A DNA stretch of 48,515 bases from Haloarchaeobius sp. FL176 (GCF_024609245.1 NZ_JANJYH010000018.1:1-48515); one strand, 5' to 3'; shown: positions 33,690 through 41,925, numbered from the stretch's first letter. Program-made: numbers and translations. Notes: generated by a model not told the origin, from the letters alone.

Positions 33690-34240
33690 CTACACTCGGT
33701 CTAAGTACTTCCTCCGCTGCTCTGCCTTCTGCCGTTCCGTACGCTGGTCATAGTGCTTTTCGAGTGTGTCCGACTGCACGTCCGCCCGGTCACTCACCGC
33801 GGGCTTCGGAACGTCACTCTGCAACCAGTGCGTGATCGCCCCCTGCCGAATCGCATGCGTGACACCGACGACGGGCACTCATACGCTAACTGCCGGTCCT
33901 GCGCGGCGTCACATTCCTCCGGGTCACGGGCATGCGGACACTCCTGCCCGACAGCACACAGGCGCGTATTGGTGTATGCTGTCGCCTGAATTGTCTGCAC
34001 ATGCGGTCTCCCGTGCACGGTTGTTATCAGCGGTTTACGCCCCTCGGACCCGTCTTCGACGTCGTGTCTGTTCGTGTCGATGAAGTCGTTGACAGTCTCT
34101 TTCACCGGGTGAGAGGGCGATAACACGCTCTCCATCGCCCTGATTCTTCAGCGGAGTGGTCCGTGTCGGGTCGGTGTTGAACGTCTATGACGGGGTCGTC
34201 ATGCTTGAGGAAGCCCTCTCTACACCGTGTCTGGAGTATG
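33690..34240 (-). pseudogene. Tyrosine integrase, C-terminal half with several frameshifts
   Basis: Reading the minus strand, haloarchaeal phage-type integrase sequence appears in four successive frames: PVIDVQHRPDTD (near 34.19 kb), then TPLKNQGDGERVIALSP, then VKETVNDFIDTNRHDVED with RKPLITTVHGRPHVQTI and CPHARDPEECDAAQ (33.88-34.11 kb), and finally HAIRQGAITHWLQSDVPKPA with the nucleophile-bearing LEKHYDQRTERQKAEQRRKYL (33.69-33.88 kb). The catalytic HxxR (HAIR) and the tyrosine are still there, but at least three frameshifts separate the parts and the N-terminal half is missing. It is a relic of an integrative element that once occupied this region. Confidence 0.8.
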
Positions 34241-34264
34241 AGAACCGCGTTCTCGGCTGTACTG

Positions 34265-34852
34265 TCAGTAATCCTCGTGTGAGAGCAGATCTTTTCCTTC
34301 GACATTCTTTGGGAGTCCATCTGCTGTGTCAAGCGGACGGAAGAGGTAAGTGTCATTGAGATAGTCGTTGTTGAGGGCCTCCCGGAGTTCGGCGAATGTT
34401 AGGCTTTCTCCCTGTCGGAGTTTTCGTTGAATTCGGGCTTGTGCTTCGCGTGGGAGTCCGTACTGTAGGTCGAGGCTGAAGTCAAGGACCGTTTGCTCCC
34501 CTGTAAGCCCTTTCTCGACCCCGTTCTTGAGGATGTCACGGAATCGATCGTCGGGCGAATATGACTCTGAGTTGGGTGCGTGCTGGCAGAGGGAGAACAG
34601 GAATGCGATCGCATCTTCTGCGGCGGTGAATAACTCTTCGTCGGCAATCCCGTCGTCCACAGCTAGTTGGGTTCTGTCTTTGCTTGCTAGTTCTGTTGCA
34701 AGGTATTCGAAGTCGTAGAGTGCGTTCCGAGCTCGGTTCCGGATCCTGAGCCGCGCATTCCGTTCACTATCTCGATTTAGGTTCTTTCGCCCGAGCAGGT
34801 ATTGTCTGTCATCTTTCGTCAGAACTCCACGATTTCGGTCAAGCCCAGCCAT
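34265..34852 (-). CDS. Conserved haloarchaeal protein of unknown function (195 aa)
   Basis: Start ATG 34852 (MAGLDRNRGVLTKDDRQYLL); this opening is one I associate with a common haloarchaeal family found near mobile elements, though no function is known. The rest is helical and charged: NARLRIRNRARNALYDFEYL, then AEDAIAFLFSLCQ and ILKNGVEKGLTGEQTV. An AT-rich TATA-like stretch lies upstream near 34880-34892. It stands between the integrase remnant and the divergent trypsin-like gene, separated from the latter by 131 bp. Confidence 0.6.
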   Translation of the reverse strand: MAGLDRNRGVLTKDDRQYLLGRKNLNRDSERNARLRIRNRARNALYDFEYLATELASKDRTQLAVDDGIADEELFTAAEDAIAFLFSLCQHAPNSESYSPDDRFRDILKNGVEKGLTGEQTVLDFSLDLQYGLPREAQARIQRKLRQGESLTFAELREALNNDYLNDTYLFRPLDTADGLPKNVEGKDLLSHEDY

Positions 34853-34983
34853 AATCCGATTCAATCTACAATCCTGTCTTCATATAAATATATGGCATTA
34901 TCCGTCATCTGCTTCCGGTGACGGTGTTCCCGGTTTTACTAACAGGCTACCGGATTGAGTGGTACATGCATACGAACTGAACT

Positions 34984-35727
34984 ATGGAATTGGCAAAAAT
35001 AGACCCTCACGTCAGCTGTCCGATCGTCTGTGGTGAATACATGCGCGCAAGTGGCTTCTTCTTCAACGCTGCGGATCAAACCTACCTCATCACCGCTCGC
35101 CACAACCTCCTGCCCACCGATGCGTCAACCCTCGCCACGGGCCGACTCTCGCTTTCCTACCGTACCGAGGACTACCTCCCAACGGTTGACATCTACCTGC
35201 GAGATGATCCCTCCTTCACGGTGAAACGAGTTGATCTCACCGAACAATCAGGCATCCTTCTTGATGCCGCTATTGACGTGATCGGCGTCCCCATTACCTT
35301 CTCGCCCGAAGACTACGGGTATGTTGTCTGGACGCTTGATGATATTACCTCCGAGAACTCGTCTGAATTCCTTGATATAATTGGCTACCCTGGACCATCC
35401 TTCCCGGACCCTGGCCCATACGACAGGGAGACCTACGCACAGACGATCACTGAACCGTACATTCTCACGCTTCAAAACGACTTCCCCACTCACCAAGAGG
35501 GATCACCCTCCGCCGATCAGATTGCATTGGGAATCGTAACTGGTGTAGAAGATAGTACTCCCGACTATAGGGGGTATAGTGGTTCGCCTGTCCTCGGAGA
35601 CAACCTCGCGGGCATTCACTGCGCAGATGTCGGAATAACGGCGATAAACCCAGAGACTGGCGAAAAGAGCGTACATCCGGCTATCGCTTATTGGCAGGCA
35701 GATGTCCTCGGGCAGCTCCTGAAATAA
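34984..35727 (+). CDS. Trypsin-like serine protease
   Basis: A 247-residue protein starting at ATG 34984. The catalytic triad of trypsin-like peptidases can be placed: H40 in YLITARHNL, D98 in LDAAIDVIGVPI and S199 in YRGYSGSPVLG, matching the GxSGxP context. No signal peptide or membrane segment is visible, so it should act in the cytoplasm. In defence islands such proteases serve as effectors or activators of partner proteins. It is alone on its strand, divergent to the preceding gene and followed by a 382-bp gap, so its partner, if any, is unclear. Confidence 0.8.
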   Translation: MELAKIDPHVSCPIVCGEYMRASGFFFNAADQTYLITARHNLLPTDASTLATGRLSLSYRTEDYLPTVDIYLRDDPSFTVKRVDLTEQSGILLDAAIDVIGVPITFSPEDYGYVVWTLDDITSENSSEFLDIIGYPGPSFPDPGPYDRETYAQTITEPYILTLQNDFPTHQEGSPSADQIALGIVTGVEDSTPDYRGYSGSPVLGDNLAGIHCADVGITAINPETGEKSVHPAIAYWQADVLGQLLK

Positions 35728-36109
35728 CTTGGCAGAACGGCAGAGAATGATGAATATCTATAATCCAGACTCCTGGATACAGCCGCAAGGCCTGAACACC
35801 CAGCGGGAAACTTTCCAACTTTATACGACAATCCAAGAGCAACAGCGTGTGTGCGAAACGAATGGCAACTCAGACATCTGGAACCGAGTCTTCGAGGCCG
35901 ACCCCACGGGTTCACACGGCAATGTCAGCAGTGGCTTCGATGTATGCACGCCAATGTATGTACTACCCGGACGAACGTGCATAGATTCGTCCTCGCCACC
36001 GCCCATGTTGCCACGGCCGCGACGCGGCGGAGAAGCACCGCATATAAACAGACCCGGGTTCAGTCACCGCAGATTCACGCTCTGACGACCCTCGTATGCA
36101 CAACGCTTT
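35728..36109. other. Gene-free stretch between the protease and the DUF7386 gene
   Basis: I see no intact gene. A TATA-like CATATAAACAG lies near 36040, and a compact GC-rich segment GGCCGCGACGCGGCGG near 36015-36030. An open frame at 35729-36085 lacks haloarchaeal composition. Confidence 0.45.
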
Positions 36110-36373
36110 ATGACGACTGACCGCACTACTCTCCGACTCAGCGACGACCGGAAGCGGCTGCTTGACCAAGCGAGCACGATCGTAGCCTCCGACCCGACGG
36201 ACGACCCGCCGATGTCGGACGTCATTGATGCCGCACTGACGCACCTCATCGAGTCACATGAGAACCTAGAGGATGTCCGCAATCAGTACCCAGCGCAGCA
36301 GGTTAAACAGTGCTGCAACACGTCTGTGCTTAGATTACGATACCGAACGTCCATCGAGTCGAAGTGGCGGTAG
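36110..36373 (+). CDS. DUF7386-type haloarchaeal small protein (87 aa)
   Basis: Start ATG 36110 (MTTDRTTLRLSDDRKRLLDQ) with the ribbon-helix-helix-like opening of this haloarchaeal family, then MSDVIDAALTHLIESHENLE and VKQCCNTSVLRLRYRT. The family is frequent on plasmids and near defence genes; I infer a DNA-binding regulator. An upstream ACGCTTTATG lies just before the start codon and may be part of a leaderless promoter. Confidence 0.7.
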   Translation: MTTDRTTLRLSDDRKRLLDQASTIVASDPTDDPPMSDVIDAALTHLIESHENLEDVRNQYPAQQVKQCCNTSVLRLRYRTSIESKWR

Positions 36374-36428
36374 CTACGTCAACAGACCGAATATCGACGA
36401 AAAACCAGTGAGATTTTCCGACCGTCAG

Positions 36429-36899
36429 TTAAGATCGTCCACAGCCGGTACCTGCACGGCCTCTAACGGTGGACTCACCGACCTTGCTCCGCTGGCTCGC
36501 TGCCCGTTCGATTGCATCACCGAACTCGTCAGGATTCCAATCGACAATTTCTGCACCGTTCTCTTTCAATTTGTCCGGCACATCCTCGTCGCTGATGCTG
36601 TCATCCACCTTGACAGCCACCAGACCATTCCCGTCTTTCAGTGACCGTTCGATCTCGTAGTCCACCCAGTCGCTGTCCTTCGTGTTCTCGCCTACTAAGA
36701 CGACAGTGGTAGAAGTTCCCTTGATCTCATCCCGGATACACTGCTGGATGTACCCTCTGTTCGTGCTGTCAACAGGATCAAGGAGGTGCCGGTCTTGGAA
36801 CTCGACATTGACGTTCTTGTTCCATCGAAGCAGCCGGAACCCCTTGGCTTTCATTCGATCGCTTCCCTCGTAACTGATGAAGACTCGACGGGTGGTCAT
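36429..36899 (-). CDS. TIR-like (MTH538/DUF1863) protein, Thoeris ThsB-type
   Basis: A 156-residue protein starting at ATG 36899. The MTH538-type TIR-like pattern is RRVFISYEGSDRMKAKGF, then RDEIKGTSTTVVLVGENT and SDWVDYEIERSLKDGNGLVAVKV (about residues 4-96); the remaining tail is short. In Thoeris, ThsB-family TIR proteins convert NAD into a cyclic ADP-ribose-type signal after phage detection. It is the last gene of a four-gene minus-strand operon, 44 bp after the SLATT gene. No ThsA-like sirtuin/SLOG protein is nearby, so the membrane protein could be the partner effector. The family is well supported; the pairing is inferred. Confidence 0.8.
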   Translation of the reverse strand: MTTRRVFISYEGSDRMKAKGFRLLRWNKNVNVEFQDRHLLDPVDSTNRGYIQQCIRDEIKGTSTTVVLVGENTKDSDWVDYEIERSLKDGNGLVAVKVDDSISDEDVPDKLKENGAEIVDWNPDEFGDAIERAASQRSKVGESTVRGRAGTGCGRS

Positions 36900-36943
36900 T
36901 CTTTCATGTGGCCTGGTAAGCCGTGCTTACTGACACAATGTGA

Positions 36944-37384
36944 CTAGGCCTCTTGTGCTTTTCGCGTAGTGATCTCCCAGTATCGGTTCTCCTGGCTTGT
37001 GAGCGCCATCACCCGCTCGACAAACAGCTTCTCGGGGTTCTCCGCGCCCTCGTATTCTTTCGTTCCGGTTTTGAACATCTGCTCTTCGCGTCGAAGTCCC
37101 TCAGCAGTGGTCCGATAGTTCATCCACTTCTTCTGATAGTTCAGGTACGATTCGAGGGCTTCCAGGATGATAAGTAGAACAGAGGCGATGATGATGGTAT
37201 TCTTCCAGAACGCGCTGGATGTCACCGGGAACAACGTGACGGCGACCGGAAGAATCGCAGCTAAAGCAATCTGGGATATCTTCATCCCTCGATGATACTT
37301 CTTGTTGCTCATCGCCTTCGTATCATACCACTCGAATTGCGGCTTATAGAATTCTTCGTAGAATTCGTCGAAGTTCTCTACCAT
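36944..37384 (-). CDS. SLATT/DUF4231-type two-transmembrane effector protein
   Basis: A 146-residue protein starting at ATG 37384. It has two hydrophobic segments, ISQIALAAILPVAVTLF (about residues 36-52) and NTIIIASVLLIILEALES (about 62-79), then a helical cytoplasmic tail with YQKKWMNYRTTAEGLRREEQ and FVERVMALTSQENRYWEI. This is the SLATT (DUF4231) pattern: two membrane helices and a conserved helical domain, predicted as pore-forming or membrane-disrupting effectors in CBASS, TIR and other signalling systems. It lies 15 bp after the MazG-like gene and before the TIR-like gene. I infer signal-gated membrane damage as abortive defence. Confidence 0.75.
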   Translation of the reverse strand: MVENFDEFYEEFYKPQFEWYDTKAMSNKKYHRGMKISQIALAAILPVAVTLFPVTSSAFWKNTIIIASVLLIILEALESYLNYQKKWMNYRTTAEGLRREEQMFKTGTKEYEGAENPEKLFVERVMALTSQENRYWEITTRKAQEA

Positions 37385-37399
37385 ATGAGATGCACTGTC

Positions 37400-37972
37400 T
37401 TACAGAATGGACTCTTCTTCAATTTTGGTCCATCGATCGCTTAGGATCTGCTCAAGGTCGGTGCCCAGGTTCTCTGCAGCGATGAGAAGGTTAGAGACGA
37501 TTTCTACTGTCTCCTCTTCCAAGACTTCGCGGGTGTTCATCGGTTCCATGTGGTCCAGCGATTCCATCGCGTTCGCCATACGACCCGCCGGAGAGGCCAT
37601 TCGCGTGAACAGCCACTCTTTCAGCTCCTCCGAATCCATCACTTCATCGGAAGGATTCAGCGCTTCTCCCCATTCAGCGACTCCGTCTGCCTCAAGGCCG
37701 AACATCCCCTCCAGCTCACTTTGCAAGTCCAAGTTAAGTGTGTTCGCCGCTGCCAGTCCGACGATGAAGCTGTCAGCAAGCGTCTTTTCGATTTGTTCAA
37801 TCCGCATATCATCATCGGCATAATCACGGGACATACGGCCTACGTACTTCGAAAAGTGATGCACGTAGTGGTTCATCCTGTCCGGATATGGGAGTGTAAA
37901 GATATCGCGGTGATGCTCCTTATCGTGTTCTTGCTGCCGTTTCTGAAGGTCAAGTAGTGTGGTGTTGCTCAT
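37400..37972 (-). CDS. MazG-like all-alpha protein (putative NTP pyrophosphohydrolase)
   Basis: A 190-residue all-helical protein starting at ATG 37972, its start overlapping the upstream stop as ATGA. It opens with LQKRQQEHDKEHHRDIFTLP and DRMNHYVHHFSKYVGRMSR, then DDMRIEQIEKTLADSFIVGLA resembles the ExxD-type metal-binding helix of MazG enzymes, and EETVEIVSNLLIAAENLG, then ILSDRWTKIEEESIL ends the fold. MazG-type enzymes hydrolyse NTPs to NMP and pyrophosphate; in modification or defence clusters they edit nucleotide pools or second messengers. The assignment rests on layout rather than exact residues, so the alternative of an uncharacterised helical scaffold stays open. Confidence 0.5.
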   Translation of the reverse strand: MSNTTLLDLQKRQQEHDKEHHRDIFTLPYPDRMNHYVHHFSKYVGRMSRDYADDDMRIEQIEKTLADSFIVGLAAANTLNLDLQSELEGMFGLEADGVAEWGEALNPSDEVMDSEELKEWLFTRMASPAGRMANAMESLDHMEPMNTREVLEEETVEIVSNLLIAAENLGTDLEQILSDRWTKIEEESIL

Positions 37973-38886
37973 GTGTTGATCGCTCTTGCGGGAATAATCC
38001 CCCCACCATTATCACAGTTAGGGCACAGTTTCAGTGGAGCCTCATTTTCAAACTCATGGTCACATAAGAGACAGACCCAGTTGGACACGCTCTCTGAGGC
38101 GATAAGAGATGGGTCAATGTTCATCGTCTCCATTTTCGTTTCAAGAATCTGCTTTGTTCCGTTATCTTCCCCGGCTTGCATCGTCCCCACGTAGTCCTGG
38201 ACAGATCCCCAGTCGAATCCGGCTTCTCTCTCCCAAGTTGGGTACCGGTATTCGTGATACCGCTTGTTGATCAGTTCCAGTCGTCGGACCTCGTCGAGGT
38301 ACTGTTGGGAACAGTCCTCCCGCTCTTCGAAGAGACCAAGGAGAGCGTCGGTTGTCTCGGAGGAGATGAGTTTCTTTCTGAACCCGGTCAAAATCCCGTC
38401 GAACCCAGTTTCATCGGCTACGGTTTCGAAGCTGATCGGTGGGTAGATCCACTTCATCTCGTCCGCCACGAGACGGTAGTCGTCCTGGATACTACCGTTC
38501 CGGTAGTTAGTGAGCAGCGGTGGACCCAGTGAGTACCAGCCAATATGGTAGTACCCGGTAAGATGACGCTCACCTTTGATGTTCGTGCAGAAGAAGAGGT
38601 AGGGGCGGTTGTTCTTCACCAGGCCGGATCGAATGTCTCGGGTACAGGTAGAGCACAACCCGTAACTCATCGTCTCAAGGTTCGGGTCGCTTTTGTTGTC
38701 GTTGACCTTGGTCACCTCTCGAACGGGGTATTTGCTGATCTCGTCCTCACAGTAGTAGAGTGTCAGATAGCTTTGGGCATCTTCCGATGCCTGATGCTCC
38801 TCCCACGAGCCGTTAGGAGGCGCGTAATCAGGAGCCCCATCGGATTCATACCTCATTTTACGTCTGGGTTGATGTATTCTCCCCAT
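37969..38886 (-). CDS. Unknown protein with two zinc-binding motifs; possible modified-nucleotide-binding domain
   Basis: A 305-residue protein starting at ATG 38886 (MGRIHQPRRK); ATG 38856 (MRYESDGAP) is a credible alternative. YGLCSTCTRDI carries one cysteine pair and the C-terminus a rubredoxin-like knuckle, WVCLLCDHEFENE with LKLCPNCDNG. The middle contains NRPYLFFCTNIKGERHLTGY and YYHIGWYSLGP, followed by RLVADEMKWIYPP. This layout recalls the readout strands of EVE/PUA-like and Nmad domains (ER..TGYY.I). It heads the operon with MazG-like, SLATT and TIR-like genes. I infer recognition of a modified nucleotide or base; the family is not one I can name with certainty. Confidence 0.55.
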   Translation of the reverse strand: MGRIHQPRRKMRYESDGAPDYAPPNGSWEEHQASEDAQSYLTLYYCEDEISKYPVREVTKVNDNKSDPNLETMSYGLCSTCTRDIRSGLVKNNRPYLFFCTNIKGERHLTGYYHIGWYSLGPPLLTNYRNGSIQDDYRLVADEMKWIYPPISFETVADETGFDGILTGFRKKLISSETTDALLGLFEEREDCSQQYLDEVRRLELINKRYHEYRYPTWEREAGFDWGSVQDYVGTMQAGEDNGTKQILETKMETMNIDPSLIASESVSNWVCLLCDHEFENEAPLKLCPNCDNGGGIIPARAINT

Positions 38887-38974
38887 AAAGTGTTTCTCCT
38901 ACCGAATATTCCGTGAGGACAGGTGTGTCGTAAGATTCAATGAGTCAACGATTGGCTTTCAGAGCATACGAGTA

Positions 38975-39988
38975 ATGTCTGAGTCCTTGATACAGCCCGA
39001 TGATATTCGGAATAGTCTCGATGAGGAATCACTTGATCTGTTCTGGCAGTTCATCACCGAACGACAGCAGGTATGGTATCGTCGGGTCATTGAAGGCCGA
39101 CCGTCACCATGGACTGATGACGAGATTTTGCAGGAGTACCGGTTCACGAACGTCTACCGCGAGCTGGACCCCGGGACACAGTACGTGATTCAGAACATCT
39201 TGGAGGCGGACGCCTCGCGTCAGGACAAGATTCTGAATGTGATGCTATACCGGTTGATCGGCCGGCTCGAAACCCACGAGTATCTCGGGTTTCAGTCACT
39301 GGAGACCTTCGATGCAGCAGAGTTCGAAGAGGCGCTGAAACATCGACGGGACGACTTAGAGGAGACGGTATTCACCGGGGCGTACATGGTGAGCGGCTAC
39401 AATCAGATGGGTTCTTCTGATAAGGTGGAAAATGTAGCTGCGCTTTTCAATGAAATCACGGATGAGACCGATTTCTTTGACAACATGCTTTCTACCGAAT
39501 CTCTGGAAGAGGCCTACAAGCTAATCCGTTCACAGCATGGGTTCGGGAATTTCCTTTCGTACCAAGTTCTTGTCGATCTTCTATACCCTGTAGACTACTA
39601 CGATGGCGGCTCTGTACTCTCGTTTTCTCCGGATGACTGGTCGGCTCCCGGCCCGGGTGCTCAGAAGGGGCTAAAACAGCTTGTCACAGAGTTCAACGGT
39701 TTTGATCGTCTTGACGTGATGCGGTGGCTCCGCCAAAACCAGCAACAGGAGTTCGAACGATTGGACCTGGACTTTCCCTACCTGGAGACAAAAGATGGGA
39801 ACCGTTTGGAGCTGTCATTAGCAAATATCCAGAACTGTCTCTGTGAGTTCTACAAGTACCATAAGATTCTGCACTCGAACGGCCGTGCCCGGCGCTGCTT
39901 CCGGAATACCGAAGCACGCTCATATGACGAACTGCGTGACCTGTATGAAGGATCACCTGTGATTAGCCTCCCAAACACCGCCGAGTAG
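38975..39988 (+). CDS. HMUDK-helical/aGPT-PPlase-type protein of DNA base hypermodification
   Basis: A 337-residue protein starting at ATG 38975, divergent to the zinc-ribbon gene with 88 bp between start codons. LFWQFITERQQVWYRRVIEG, then PSPWTDDEILQEYRFTNVYR and ELDPGTQYVIQ (about residues 21-75) form the signature shared by the 5-hmdU DNA kinase helical domain and the alpha-glutamyl/putrescinyl-thymine pyrophosphorylase families. These act on modified thymine in phage DNA hypermodification. SQHGFGNFLSYQVLVDLLYP and GPGAQKGLKQLV, with a late CLCEFYKYHK, complete the fold. I see no fused kinase domain. In an archaeal genome it may act on, or sense, invader or host modified bases. The family link is solid; the substrate is unknown. 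Confidence 0.75.
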   Translation: MSESLIQPDDIRNSLDEESLDLFWQFITERQQVWYRRVIEGRPSPWTDDEILQEYRFTNVYRELDPGTQYVIQNILEADASRQDKILNVMLYRLIGRLETHEYLGFQSLETFDAAEFEEALKHRRDDLEETVFTGAYMVSGYNQMGSSDKVENVAALFNEITDETDFFDNMLSTESLEEAYKLIRSQHGFGNFLSYQVLVDLLYPVDYYDGGSVLSFSPDDWSAPGPGAQKGLKQLVTEFNGFDRLDVMRWLRQNQQQEFERLDLDFPYLETKDGNRLELSLANIQNCLCEFYKYHKILHSNGRARRCFRNTEARSYDELRDLYEGSPVISLPNTAE

Positions 39989-40106
39989 AGCATTTACTTC
40001 GTACGCTCTCACGGAATACTGTCGAGGCAACATCTTGTCATTGAACACGGGCACCGCGAGGTGGTGAATTTAATCCTAACCCGTATTCGATCCAGAGCCG
40101 ACCTAG

Positions 40107-40907
40107 TCACCGGAGTTCTGGTGTCTTGCTACGGAATTTCTCCGGGGTTATATCACACCAAAGTGGATCCTTGAATCCGAGCCATTCCTTATTGTCCTTT
40201 TCTGCCCCGTCAGGATCATGACCGCGGACGCAAAATTCACCAGCGAAGTCATCAGTGAGGTAGTACTGGCTAGAGCCAAATCGATCATACGAACTAATTT
40301 GGAGTGCTCGTGAAAGCAATCCTCCTGGGTCTGTGCCATCGATTATTACGACGTCATCGTGTTTTGACTCTCCCTCACCTTGGAAACGGAGTGAGTGAGC
40401 ATTATTCGGAGACTCATTAAGCAACTCAGCCTGACGCTCGCCTCTATGATGTTCTAAGTCGATTACGTTGTTGACGGTGAAATGGCCAATCACATAGCGA
40501 TGTTTTCGGCCTTCATTCTGAAGCCCCGCATAGAAGCCGAGAACATCCCCCTGCCGTAGTTTTTTCAGTGCCCTACCGGTTCCGTTATCTCCTTTCTTAT
40601 CTCCAAAGGTAAGCGCCTCAAAATTCGGGTCTCGATGGAAAGGATGGTTATCGAGTTCGTCTCCTTGAATCCACTCCTCGTCTTTACTCGGCCGTATACG
40701 ACGGAAGTAGGACGCTGCTGTCGTGTCTTGGTACGCGAATCCCCAATTCACGTAGGTCATAGGTTCGGCTGTTCCTGTCTGTGTTTCAGGAATCGGGACG
40801 TACTCAAACGTCCCATCATCATAGATAGGGGGAAGTGGCTTTGTATTAGTGCCATCAGCTCCGATTCCAATTAGTAAAACCTTGGAGCCTTGATTTTCTT
40901 CAGACAT
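40107..40907 (-). CDS. Nmad3-type nucleotide-modification-associated protein
   Basis: A 266-residue protein. ATG 40907 (MSEENQGSKVLLIGIG) is chosen because the Nmad3 opening follows at once; ATGs at 40934 and 40958 would add non-conserved residues. The signature is VLLIGIGADGTNT, PIYDDGTFEYVPIPE, then FHRDPNFEALTFGD and RQGDVLGFYAGLQ, RKHRYVIGHFTVNNV and SSQYYLTDDFAGEFCVRG. Nmad3 is one of the domains found genetically linked to base-hypermodification enzymes; its activity is not established. It is divergent from an Nmad2-like gene with a perfect inverted repeat between them. Confidence 0.75.
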   Translation of the reverse strand: MSEENQGSKVLLIGIGADGTNTKPLPPIYDDGTFEYVPIPETQTGTAEPMTYVNWGFAYQDTTAASYFRRIRPSKDEEWIQGDELDNHPFHRDPNFEALTFGDKKGDNGTGRALKKLRQGDVLGFYAGLQNEGRKHRYVIGHFTVNNVIDLEHHRGERQAELLNESPNNAHSLRFQGEGESKHDDVVIIDGTDPGGLLSRALQISSYDRFGSSQYYLTDDFAGEFCVRGHDPDGAEKDNKEWLGFKDPLWCDITPEKFRSKTPELR

Positions 40908-40959
40908 ACAGTCATCAACTGATCCCTTACTCATCAACTCAATGGAACCAGGCTTCAAG

Positions 40960-40982
40960 AATTATCACTACGCAGGATAATT
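40960..40982. promoter_or_regulatory. Inverted repeat between the divergent Nmad genes (candidate shared operator)
   Basis: AATTATC (40960-40966) and GATAATT (40976-40982) are exact inverted copies with a nine-base centre. The right arm ends nine bases before the ATG at 40992 and the left arm lies about 53 bp upstream of the Nmad3 start, so a bound regulator could affect both genes. Confidence 0.5.
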
Positions 40983-40991
40983 CCTAAGAAC

Positions 40992-41864
40992 ATGCGTTCA
41001 CTCACGGAACACGACTACTCTATTGAAGCGGAACAAGGGGAAGAGCCTGACTCCTCTGAGTTTAGAACACCCAATGACATCCAAGACTGGATGTCTAACA
41101 AAGCGAGGGACTACGCTGATGTATACGATGTAGAAGGCACAAATCCACGAGGTCGGTTCTACGTTGCAAAAACAATTGAGTATCAATCAGAGGCTGGGCT
41201 AACACAGACGGGAAGCGCTCCGGGGTACCATGGCGGAACTTGGTCTCTAGCCACCTGCAAAAAGACAATGCGAGGGTACGGAACGGTTGACAGGCAATTT
41301 CGATCAAAGACAGAAGATGGCGTTCGACGTCCGAAGTACCCTTTCTTCGTAGCGGTTTTCGGAACTCGTGATCCGGATAAGTACCACACAACGCCTCCAG
41401 AAGCACAGAAGCACCAGAATTGGCTTGCTTCGGTTGCTCTCGTAACTGCCGGTTTCGAACGTATGGATGAGATGGCAGATTATATCTCGAAAAATCACTC
41501 CGAAGCTGCTCTACTCCACCGTCGAACTGCCGCGAGTGATAGTACTCCGCGTGCAAGGAACAGAGGCGATCTCCACGTTGATGACGACCACTCTGTAATG
41601 TATCCCACAGAGGACCACCAACACGGACCCAACAAAACGAACACCTCCAGTCATTGTGGTTGTTCTCACCAACAGTCCAGAAACCGGAATCCGCTAGAGC
41701 ACGAGGACAACCAGCATAGTCACATCAAAATGGTTTCGGACCCCGGTGATTGGATCGCTTGGCGTCACCCGACCGTGGCATTTGAAGGTGGGTTGGAGCA
41801 GGGGAATCGAAAACTGGACGGGAGCTACGGTTCACTAATTAGCAATCTTACATCAGTTCAATAG
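40992..41864 (+). CDS. Nmad2-like protein with a long low-complexity tail
   Basis: A 290-residue protein starting at ATG 40992 (MRSLTEHDY). The segment PGYHGGTWSLATCKKTMRGY and the later PKYPFFVAVFGTRDPDKY (about residues 76-135) resemble the LATCKP-type core of Nmad2/related nucleotide-modification domains. From about residue 180 onward the sequence becomes rich in H, N, Q and S (HQHGPNKTNTSSHCGCSHQQ) before FEGGLEQGNRKLDGSY, which reads like the resumed domain. This inserted stretch is unusual for a haloarchaeon and may be a disordered linker or an intein-free insertion. The link to Nmad2 is tentative. Its neighbour downstream is a Cas4-like nuclease on the same strand. Confidence 0.5.
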   Translation: MRSLTEHDYSIEAEQGEEPDSSEFRTPNDIQDWMSNKARDYADVYDVEGTNPRGRFYVAKTIEYQSEAGLTQTGSAPGYHGGTWSLATCKKTMRGYGTVDRQFRSKTEDGVRRPKYPFFVAVFGTRDPDKYHTTPPEAQKHQNWLASVALVTAGFERMDEMADYISKNHSEAALLHRRTAASDSTPRARNRGDLHVDDDHSVMYPTEDHQHGPNKTNTSSHCGCSHQQSRNRNPLEHEDNQHSHIKMVSDPGDWIAWRHPTVAFEGGLEQGNRKLDGSYGSLISNLTSVQ

Positions 41865-41925
41865 AGGTCCGTTGTACGTGTCATCCAAGAGTAGCCATTA
41901 AGCCCCAGAAGTGCAACTTCGGTGT

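Noticed and set aside
35729-36085. 118-codon frame after the protease gene
   Set aside because: It is proline-, serine- and arginine-rich, without acidic bias or family pattern, and has no promoter-like element.
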